64,000 bases of DNA from a bacterium (GTDB lineage: Bacteria > Patescibacteriota > Saccharimonadia > Saccharimonadales > Saccharimonadaceae): assembly GCA_004561445.1 (NCBI GenBank), contig SFVX01000001.1, positions 186,001-250,000 of the forward strand. The letters are read 5' to 3'. The notes under the pieces are model-generated. The model saw only the letters and a list, made by a program, of their open reading frames with translations, searched no databases and was not told the DNA's origin. Position numbers and translations under genes: made by a program. Every line of letters starts with the position of its first letter. The first letter of the stretch is position 1. This document shows, one piece after another, positions 57,596 through 64,000 of the stretch.

Positions 57596-59137
57596 ATGAA
57601 AAAGCAGGCAAATTACATGGTAGAAATTGGCAATCTAATCGCGACGGCGCGCACGAGGCAAAACGTGACGCAAGCAGAGCTCGCCGAGATGATTGGAACT
57701 AGCCAATCCGCCATTAACCGCATCGAGCACGGTAAACAGAATGCTTCGCTCGAGATCATTAGTAAGATTAGCAAAGCGCTAGAGTTTCAGATTATTAGCG
57801 TAAACGATAGTGCTACTCAAGGGTATCGTATCGATGGCGGACATCGCTTGCATGGTAGTATCACGATTAATACTAGCAAAAACGCCGCAGTTGGCTTGCT
57901 CTGCGCCGCATTATTAAATGAAGAAAAGACGACATTAAATCATCTAGCACATATTGAAGAAGTTTATCGCATTATTGAAGTATTAGATTCGATTGGCGTC
58001 AAGACTGAGTGGGTAAATAATGGGCGAGATCTTGAGATTGTGCCGCCAAAGCGCCTCGAAATCGAGAAGCTTGACATCGAGGCAGCGCGCCGTACGCGTA
58101 CCGTTATTATGCTAATGGGGCCCCTACTTCACTACTTTAATAAATTCCAGTTGCCTTATGCGGGTGGCTGTTCGCTAGGTTCACGCACCGTAGAGCCACA
58201 CTTGCATGCTTTGAAGAACTTTGGACTAGATGTCGATGCAATTAGTCATTCTGGATTTTATAGCGCAACCGTAAAGCCGATTGAAAAAGGCGATCGCAAG
58301 ATTGTGCTAACCGAACGCGGTGATACAGTAACAGAGAATGCCATCATGGCAGCAGCGCTTTGCCCTGGCAAAACTACGATAGTGGGAGCTAGCCCAAATT
58401 ATATGGTGCAAGATGTTTGCTTCTACTTGCAAAAGTTGGGCGTGCAGATTGATGGTGTCGGTACGACGAATATCACCGTGCACGGCGTCGAGCGCATCGC
58501 AAAAGAGATTGAATATGCGCCGGGCGAAGACCCAATTGAGGCAATGAGCTTTATTGCGGCTGGTATTGCAACAAAGAGCGAAATCGAGATAAAGCGAGTG
58601 CCAATTGAATTTTTGGAGATCGAACTTGAAATTTTACGTTCGATGGGTCAAAAAATGCTAGTTTCGGACGAATATTATGGCGATAATGGTCACACGCGCC
58701 TCGTAGATATAAAACTAATCGAATCAAAGCTCACGGCGCCGATTGACAAGATTCACCCGATGCCTTTCCCTGGACTAAACATTGACAGCTTGCCGTTTTT
58801 CTCGCTGATTGCCGCGACGGCGGAGGGGCGTACCTTGATTCATGACTGGGTATTTGAAAATCGCGCAATTTATAGCACAGAGCTATCAAATTTGAATGCT
58901 AAGGTGGAGTTACTCGATGCGCATCGCATTTTTGTGACTGGGCCAACCAACTGGCGTCCAGCTGAGATGATGGCGCCACCAGCTCTGCGCCCGGCAGTTG
59001 TAATTATGCTTGCAATGTTAGCAGCACCAGGCAAATCAATTTTGCGCAACACTTATTCGATTGCGCGCGGCTATGAAGATTTCGCCGAGAGGCTGGTTTC
59101 GCTCGGAGCCAAGATTCAGCCACTTTCCGGCATTTAG
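57596..59137 (+). CDS. murA: XRE helix-turn-helix / MurA fusion
   Basis: 513 residues. Residues 10-68 are a complete XRE-type HTH (LIATARTRQNVTQAELAEMIG, SQSAINRIEHGK, ASLEIISKIS). Residues 76-513 are UDP-GlcNAc 1-carboxyvinyltransferase, with the NTSKNAAVGLLCAALL start (catalytic Lys/Asn), Cys192 in AGGCSLGSRTVEPHLHALKN, GDTVTENAIMAAAL and PAEMMAPPALRPAVVIMLAMLAAPGKS. It commits UDP-GlcNAc to peptidoglycan. Ordinary MurA lacks the HTH and is about 420 residues, so this may also bind DNA. Confidence 0.92.
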   Translation: MKKQANYMVEIGNLIATARTRQNVTQAELAEMIGTSQSAINRIEHGKQNASLEIISKISKALEFQIISVNDSATQGYRIDGGHRLHGSITINTSKNAAVGLLCAALLNEEKTTLNHLAHIEEVYRIIEVLDSIGVKTEWVNNGRDLEIVPPKRLEIEKLDIEAARRTRTVIMLMGPLLHYFNKFQLPYAGGCSLGSRTVEPHLHALKNFGLDVDAISHSGFYSATVKPIEKGDRKIVLTERGDTVTENAIMAAALCPGKTTIVGASPNYMVQDVCFYLQKLGVQIDGVGTTNITVHGVERIAKEIEYAPGEDPIEAMSFIAAGIATKSEIEIKRVPIEFLEIELEILRSMGQKMLVSDEYYGDNGHTRLVDIKLIESKLTAPIDKIHPMPFPGLNIDSLPFFSLIAATAEGRTLIHDWVFENRAIYSTELSNLNAKVELLDAHRIFVTGPTNWRPAEMMAPPALRPAVVIMLAMLAAPGKSILRNTYSIARGYEDFAERLVSLGAKIQPLSGI

Positions 59138-59160
59138 TGTCGCACCCCTTATATTTCTGT

Positions 59161-59166
59161 TATAAT
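59161..59166 (+). promoter_or_regulatory. -10 of leaderless gatC operon
   Basis: TGT-TATAAT, agacat (6 nt), ATG at 59173. The -35 is weak. Confidence 0.65.
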
Positions 59167-59172
59167 AGACAT

Positions 59173-59460
59173 ATGGCTATTACACGCGAAGACGTAGTTC
59201 ATTTGGCCGAGCTGTCGAACATTTCTCTAGCCGAAGGCCAAATTGAGCCACTAATTAAAGATCTAGATAATATTTTGGGTTACATTTCGCAACTTGACGA
59301 GCTCGATACAGACAACGTCGAGCCAACTTACCAGTGTTTTGATATGCAAAATGTCTGGCGCGAGGATGAGATTGAAGAGTTTGAAGCAAAGCGCGAAGAC
59401 TTGCTTGCTCTTACTCGCGAGAGCGAAGATAACCAGATTAAGGTGCCAAAAGTATTATGA
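59173..59460 (+). CDS. gatC: Asp/Glu-tRNA amidotransferase subunit C
   Basis: 95 residues from the ATG at 59173, chosen from the 6-nt spacing and because the protein then begins MAITREDVVHLAELSNISLAE, the GatC norm. DLDNILGYISQLDELDTDNVEPTYQ is the signature middle. It stabilises GatA-GatB. Its stop overlaps gatA as ATGA. Confidence 0.93.
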   Translation: MAITREDVVHLAELSNISLAEGQIEPLIKDLDNILGYISQLDELDTDNVEPTYQCFDMQNVWREDEIEEFEAKREDLLALTRESEDNQIKVPKVL

Positions 59461-60848
59461 TTACCGCAAATAAAGACATTAAAGCCGTCGACCTTGTGCG
59501 CGAAGCACTCGAGAAGGCGAAAGAGTTTGAAGAATATCACTGTTTTATCTCAATGAACGAGGCGCGCGCCTTGGAGCATGCTCGCGAAATCGACGAGCGC
59601 ATCGCACGAGGCGAAAATGTAGGACGCTTGGCTGGCGTACCATATGCGCTAAAGGATAACTATCTGAGCCATGAAGGCGAGACTACAGCTGCAGCACGCA
59701 TGCTAGATGACTTCCCTTCGCCAATTACTGCAACTGCCGTTGCGAAGCTAGAAGCCGAAGGCGCCATTATGATTGGTCGCGCCAATCTCGATGCTTATGC
59801 GCACGGTTCAAGCACAGAAAACTCTTATTTTGGCGTGACCCACAATGCGCACGACATGGAGCGTGTAGCCGGCGGTAGTAGTGGCGGATCGGCCGCAGCA
59901 GTAGCGCTTGGCATTGTACAATTTGCGCTCGGTAGTGATACGGGCGGCTCAATTCGCCAACCTGCGAGCTATAACGGCGTTTACGGCATTAAGCCGACTT
60001 TTGGGACAGTTAGCCGTTATGGCGTAGTCGCAATGGCTTCGTCAACCGATACGATGGGCTGTTTTACAAACAACGCCGACGATATGAATCTCATCATGAG
60101 TATCATGAGTGGCAAAGATGCCAAAGATTCGACTACCTTGGATGATTTTTGGCAGGAAAAACTCGAAGACGGCAAACAGGCCGAGAAAAAGAAAATCGGA
60201 TTGATTTCGGACTTTTTGGGCGATGGCGTTGATCCAGAAGTTGCAAAGAATGTGCGCGATTATGCTAAGAAGCTCGAAAAAGCCGGATATGCGGTTGAAG
60301 AAGTTAGCATGCCGATTTTGAAGTATGGGCTTGCAATTTATTATGTTGTACAACCAGCCGAGGTAGCATCAAATCTGAGCCGTTATGACGGAATTCGCTA
60401 CGGTCATCGTGCAGCAGAATTTGACGATCTTGACGGACTTTATGCAAATACGCGCAACGAAGGCTTTATGCCTGAGAATAAACGCCGCATCATGATTGGC
60501 AACTTTGTACTAAGCTCCGGTTTCTTTGACGCTTATTATTTGAAGGCGCAGAAGGCACGTACTTTACTAATTAATGCCTATAATGAGGTATTTGAAAAAT
60601 ACGACGCTTTGCTCTGCCCAGTGGCACCAGCACCAGCCTTTAAGATTGGCGAAAAAGTAAACGACCCACTAGCAATGTATATGGAAGATGTAATGAGTGT
60701 ACCGCCGAGCATGGCGGGATTACCGGCAATTTCGGTACCAGCCGGCAAAACTAAAGCAGGATTGCCAGTCGGAGCACAGCTAATCGGGCAACGCCAGAGC
60801 GATCAGATGCTACTTTCGATTGCTAAGTCGGTGGAGGAGCAGGCTTAA
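59457..60848 (+). CDS. gatA: Asp/Glu-tRNA amidotransferase subunit A
   Basis: 463 residues, amidase signature family. The catalytic Ser-cisSer-Lys triad is visible: Lys in GVPYALKDNYLS, and the Ser pair in GGSSGGSAAAVALGIVQFALGSDTGGSIRQPA. It releases ammonia from glutamine for tRNA-bound Glu or Asp. It overlaps gatC by 4 bp and the HEPN-like gene by 1 bp. Confidence 0.96.
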   Translation: MITANKDIKAVDLVREALEKAKEFEEYHCFISMNEARALEHAREIDERIARGENVGRLAGVPYALKDNYLSHEGETTAAARMLDDFPSPITATAVAKLEAEGAIMIGRANLDAYAHGSSTENSYFGVTHNAHDMERVAGGSSGGSAAAVALGIVQFALGSDTGGSIRQPASYNGVYGIKPTFGTVSRYGVVAMASSTDTMGCFTNNADDMNLIMSIMSGKDAKDSTTLDDFWQEKLEDGKQAEKKKIGLISDFLGDGVDPEVAKNVRDYAKKLEKAGYAVEEVSMPILKYGLAIYYVVQPAEVASNLSRYDGIRYGHRAAEFDDLDGLYANTRNEGFMPENKRRIMIGNFVLSSGFFDAYYLKAQKARTLLINAYNEVFEKYDALLCPVAPAPAFKIGEKVNDPLAMYMEDVMSVPPSMAGLPAISVPAGKTKAGLPVGAQLIGQRQSDQMLLSIAKSVEEQA

Positions 60849-61270
60849 TGTCTCCAGACGTGTTCATTTTTGGTGGCGCGATTGTTATTGTTGGGCTTTT
60901 GATTTTGGTTTCAATTTCGCTCACCAAAAAACGTGGCCATACTTTCGACAAGGAGGACTACCAAGTAGACTTCTTGCGCATAGAGAATTCGCTCGATCGT
61001 AGCAATGAAGCTAGCTATGCGATGGCGATAGTTGAAGGCGATAAATTACTTGATCGTGCGCTTTGCGAAATGGGCGTACAGGGTCGCACAATGGGCGATA
61101 GACTGAAAAAAATTGGCAAAGAAGAGTTTTCGCAGCTGAATTCAGTTTGGCACGCACATAAACTGCGTAATCAGATTGCACACGAGAGCGGCTTTCATCC
61201 GGAATATCGTCAAGCAGAACACGCACTCGCAATTTACAAGCAGGCCTTAAAAGATTTGGGAGCAATCTAA
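60848..61270 (+). CDS. Membrane-anchored HEPN-like protein inside the gat operon
   Basis: 140 residues: one N-terminal membrane helix (about 5-25), then a four-helix domain (42-140). The segment HKLRNQIAHESGFHPEYRQAEHALAIYKQAL carries the Arg-x4-His motif of HEPN domains. HEPN proteins are often RNases in toxin-antitoxin or stress systems, but many are inactive scaffolds. Here it is translationally coupled at both ends to gatA and gatB. A housekeeping link to tRNA or to the membrane is possible; the function is unknown. Confidence 0.68.
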   Translation: MSPDVFIFGGAIVIVGLLILVSISLTKKRGHTFDKEDYQVDFLRIENSLDRSNEASYAMAIVEGDKLLDRALCEMGVQGRTMGDRLKKIGKEEFSQLNSVWHAHKLRNQIAHESGFHPEYRQAEHALAIYKQALKDLGAI

Positions 61271-62688
61271 TGGAAGAATATAAGATGACAATTGGTATTG
61301 AGTGTCACGTGCAACTCAATACGAAGACAAAATTATTTAGTGGCGTCGATAACGATGCGACCGACAAAGAGCCAAACTCTTGCGTTAGCCCAATCGACTA
61401 CGCTTTGCCTGGTATGCTGCCAGTGTTAAACAAAGCCGCCGTCGAAAAAGCAGTACGCGCTGGGCTGGCGATGAATTGCAAGATTAATCTAATTAGTCGT
61501 TTTGATCGCAAGCATTATTATTACCCTGACCTACCAAAAGGCTACCAGATTACGCAGATGTATCAGCCGATTATTGGCGCTGGTGCCGTGCATTTGCCAG
61601 ACGGCTCGACGGTAAAAATTGAACATGCACATCTCGAGGAAGATGCGGGAAAGCTAACGCACTTTGGCTCATATTCTTTAGTTGACCTTAACCGCGCCGG
61701 CACACCGCTGATTGAAATTGTTTCAATGCCAGATATTCACTCGGCAGCGCAAGCTCGCATGTACTGTGAAGAGTTGCATCACTTGATGATTTATGCAGGC
61801 GTTAGTAATGGTGATTTGTATCAAGGTAACATGCGCTTTGATGTAAATATTTCGGTTTCAAAAACAGACGAGTTGGGAACGCGCGCCGAAATTAAGAACT
61901 TAAACTCTTTCCGTAGTGTTGAGAAGGCAGTCGAATACGAATTTGCTCGCCAAACTGCGTTGCTTGAGAAGGGTGAGAAGGTTAAACAAGAAACGCGTGG
62001 CTGGAATGACGCGAGCGGCAAGACAACGCCTCAGCGTAGTAAGGAAGAGGCGCAAGATTATCGCTATATGCCAGAGCCGGATGTGCCACCTGTAGTTTTA
62101 ACACAAGAGTTTGTCGACAAAATTGAGCACGAAATGCCGATGATGCCGGATGAATATCGCACGCGCTTTGATTCTTTGAATCTTGACGCGAGTGAACGTG
62201 AAGCGATTTTGAACTATCCAATTCTAGCCAAGCGCTTGACGGAAGTTTGTGAGAAAAATGTGGCGCTAGCACCGCGTGTTGCGCACTGGTTCTCGGGGAT
62301 TTTGATGGCAGAAGAAAACGTCGATAAGGATTACAGCCTCGCGACAGCCGCCGAGCTCTTGGAGCTTTCCGAAATGGTTGAGAAGAAAGAACTTTCGTCG
62401 ACCGCCGGTAAGGAGATTTTTCTTGAAATGTATGGCCGCAAAAATACGTCCAAGACGCCACACCAGCTAGCAAAAGAGATGAATCTCTTGCAAGAGAATG
62501 ACGAAGAAGCGCTTGGAAAGATTATTGATGAAGTGCTCGCTGCGCCAGAATGCGCCAAGGCCGCAGAGGACGTACGAAATGGCGAAATGAAAGCAATTGG
62601 CTTCTTGGTAGGACAAGTCATGAAAAAATCCAAGGGAAAAGCCAATCCTGCTACCGTGAATGAGTTAATCAAAGCTAAGTTATCGTAA
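61270..62688 (+). CDS. gatB: Asp/Glu-tRNA amidotransferase subunit B
   Basis: 472 residues. Signatures are IGIECHVQLNTKTKLFSG, GLAMNCKINLISRFDRKHYYYPDLPKGYQITQ, LVDLNRAGTPLIEIVS and RYMPEPDVPPV. The C-terminal YqeY-like tail domain (MKAIGFLVGQVMKKSKGKANPATVNELIKAKL) recognises tRNA. It activates the misacylated tRNA for amidation. The ATG overlaps the preceding TAA. Confidence 0.96.
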   Translation: MEEYKMTIGIECHVQLNTKTKLFSGVDNDATDKEPNSCVSPIDYALPGMLPVLNKAAVEKAVRAGLAMNCKINLISRFDRKHYYYPDLPKGYQITQMYQPIIGAGAVHLPDGSTVKIEHAHLEEDAGKLTHFGSYSLVDLNRAGTPLIEIVSMPDIHSAAQARMYCEELHHLMIYAGVSNGDLYQGNMRFDVNISVSKTDELGTRAEIKNLNSFRSVEKAVEYEFARQTALLEKGEKVKQETRGWNDASGKTTPQRSKEEAQDYRYMPEPDVPPVVLTQEFVDKIEHEMPMMPDEYRTRFDSLNLDASEREAILNYPILAKRLTEVCEKNVALAPRVAHWFSGILMAEENVDKDYSLATAAELLELSEMVEKKELSSTAGKEIFLEMYGRKNTSKTPHQLAKEMNLLQENDEEALGKIIDEVLAAPECAKAAEDVRNGEMKAIGFLVGQVMKKSKGKANPATVNELIKAKLS

Positions 62689-62713
62689 TATTTATAAAAA
62701 GGAGAAAATCCAA

Positions 62714-63556
62714 ATGTCATATAAAGCACCAACTAAGGCCGTCATTACCGATGCAGGTTTCGCAAGTCGTTTCTTGCCAATTACCAAAACTGTACCAAAA
62801 GCGATGATTCCATTGGGCGCTAAGCCTATCATGCAGTACGTTGTCGAGGAATGTGTTGCAGGTGGAATTAAAGATATTATCATCGTAGCAACTCACGAAG
62901 GCAAACCGATTTACGAAGATTACTTCAAGAATCCAGTCGAAAAGATTTACAAACAACTCGAATCGCAAGGCAAATTGGACCGCTTTGAGGCCGTTAAGGA
63001 CGTATTGTCTTTGGCAAATATCACCGTAATCGAACAAGATCCAAGCTTGCCATACGGTAACGGTTCACCAATCGCCTCTGCAAAACCATATCTTAACGAC
63101 GACGAGGCTTTCTTGGCGCTTTATAGTGATGATTTGATTTTTGGCGAAGGCGATGTAAAGACTTTGGTCGAGGCTTACGCTAAGAATCCAGAAGCCAAAG
63201 CAATTATTGCCGCTCAAGAAATGCCAGAAGAAGTTTGGAATAAGTACGGCATGATTGCACTTAAAGACAAAAAGAAGCATACGCTTAGCCACATTGTCGA
63301 AAAACCAGCTACGCCGGCTGAAAGCCCTTCAAATCTCACTTCTTATGGTCGCTACCTTTTGACGCCAGAGGTTTTTGCACATCTCATACCAAGTAATACT
63401 GGTCTTGATGACGAACTTTGGACAGTTGATGCAATCACGAAGCTGGCAAAATCTGGTGACGTAATTGTCACTAAGAGTAAAGGCAAGTGGCTTACTACTG
63501 GTGATCCAAAGAACTACTACGCCGCTTACCAAGAATTCGTTAAAATGGAGAAATAG
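62714..63556 (+). CDS. galU: UTP--glucose-1-phosphate uridylyltransferase
   Basis: 280 residues. The nucleotide-binding opening is AVITDAGFASRFLPITKTVPKAMIPLGAKPIMQYVVEE, a variant of the usual GxGTRFLPxTK motif in which the glycines are partly replaced (DAGFASRF). LYSDDLIFGEGDVKTLVEAY, VEKPATPAESPSNLTSYGRYLLTPEVF and GKWLTTGDPKNYYAAYQEF are GalU positions. It makes UDP-glucose for surface glycans. AGGAG lies about 10 nt upstream of the ATG. Confidence 0.92.
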   Translation: MSYKAPTKAVITDAGFASRFLPITKTVPKAMIPLGAKPIMQYVVEECVAGGIKDIIIVATHEGKPIYEDYFKNPVEKIYKQLESQGKLDRFEAVKDVLSLANITVIEQDPSLPYGNGSPIASAKPYLNDDEAFLALYSDDLIFGEGDVKTLVEAYAKNPEAKAIIAAQEMPEEVWNKYGMIALKDKKKHTLSHIVEKPATPAESPSNLTSYGRYLLTPEVFAHLIPSNTGLDDELWTVDAITKLAKSGDVIVTKSKGKWLTTGDPKNYYAAYQEFVKMEK

Positions 63557-63558
63557 TC

Positions 63559-63828
63559 ATGGAACTTGCTACTTGGATTCTAGTTATCATCCTATCGGTA
63601 ACTTTGTTCATTTTCCTTGTAGTTGGCATTATCTTGATGGTGCGCCTAATTGGCGTAACCAAAGAGGCAAATAAGATTATGCTTCAGGGACAAGATATTG
63701 CGGAAAAAGCCGATGATATCGCCGATAATGTGCGCGATATGACGACAGTGGGCGGGCTCGTGAAGCATTTCGTTAATAACGTGCTCGACGAAGATGATCG
63801 TCGCCACAAGAAAGGTCATCGCAAATGA
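63559..63828 (+). CDS. Small membrane protein upstream of the YtxH-like gene
   Basis: 89 residues: one N-terminal membrane helix (about 5-30) then an amphipathic helix (KEANKIMLQGQDIAEKADDIADNVRDM) and a basic tail. It resembles short DUF948-like membrane proteins. It starts 2 bp after galU and overlaps the next gene as ATGA. Confidence 0.65.
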   Translation: MELATWILVIILSVTLFIFLVVGIILMVRLIGVTKEANKIMLQGQDIAEKADDIADNVRDMTTVGGLVKHFVNNVLDEDDRRHKKGHRK

Positions 63829-64000
63829 CAAAGAAAGAACAAGATAATGGTTCAGCCAAGTTTTGGCTAGGTGCAGTGCTCGGCGTAATTGCCGGCACAG
63901 TCGCCGGTATCGTAATTGCGCCAAAATCTGGCGAAGAAACCCGCAAAGATATCGCCGAAGCAAGTAAAAAGCTTAGCAAGAACACGCGCTCGCGCTTTGA
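63825..64000 (+). CDS. YtxH-domain protein, cut by the right edge
   Basis: The first 58 codons read MTKKEQDNGSAKFWLGAVLG, then VIAGTVAGIVIAPKSGEETR. This is the YtxH pattern of a glycine-rich membrane helix followed by APKSGxETR, then a Lys/Ser-rich helix. The end is outside the window. YtxH-like proteins are small stress-linked membrane proteins. It is coupled to the 63559 gene. Confidence 0.75.
   Translation, partial: MTKKEQDNGSAKFWLGAVLGVIAGTVAGIVIAPKSGEETRKDIAEASKKLSKNTRSRF

Overview
The window looks like one contiguous piece of a Patescibacteria/CPR genome, most likely a Candidatus Saccharibacteria (TM7) relative. This rests on gene content and style: compact operons with start/stop overlaps, many short membrane proteins of unknown function, a lone dnaK, type B L31, anaerobic ribonucleotide reductase, and a peptidoglycan- and surface-centred gene set with almost no biosynthesis. 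TGA is used as a normal stop, which argues against the recoded Absconditabacteria/Gracilibacteria. The taxonomic call is inference; no rRNA gene is present.

Layout. 1-7.7 kb (minus): acyltransferase (cut by the left edge), exonuclease I, a membrane protein with a structured leader, thioredoxin reductase, FKBP isomerase, pheT, pheS. 7.8-16 kb: aquaporin-like channel with a very acidic tail, tsf-rpsB, HtrA protease, signal peptidase I, RmuC. 16-29.6 kb (minus): membrane-bound Clp-like ATPase, dnaK under two CIRCE operators, small-molecule enzymes, an M16 peptidase, secA, hpf/raiA, serS, rpmE2. 30-39.7 kb (minus): a surface-fibre locus with two TasA-like proteins, two DUF5305 membrane proteins, a polytopic SipW-type signal peptidase and a large Hint-domain protein, bounded by tRNA-Lys and tRNA-Arg. 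39.9-41.7 kb: murB-folD. 41.8-47.4 kb (minus): an LPKTG protein and two paralogous Pro/Asp-rich secreted proteins. They are driven by three near-identical promoters, and each secreted-protein module is bracketed by a 25-bp inverted repeat. 47.5-50.2 kb: prfA-prmC and tRNA-Val. 50.2-53 kb: a decayed mobile region with recombinase remnants, a secreted amidase-like protein and small orphan genes. 53-54.4 kb: type IV pilin and a membrane-anchored protein. 54.4-57.4 kb: nrdG/nrdD with NrdR-like boxes. 57.6-64 kb (plus): an XRE-MurA fusion, gatCAB with an embedded HEPN-like gene, galU and a YtxH-like gene cut by the right edge.

Promoters follow TTGACA-17-TATAAT or the extended TGnTATAAT. At least twelve genes have exactly 6 bp between the -10 hexamer and ATG, so their mRNAs should be leaderless; others have classical GGAGG ribosome-binding sites. 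The window emphasises secretion (secA, two signal peptidase types), surface display (fibres, sortase substrate, pilin) and wall turnover, as expected for an epibiont that contacts a host cell. No CRISPR array, rRNA or intact insertion sequence was seen.
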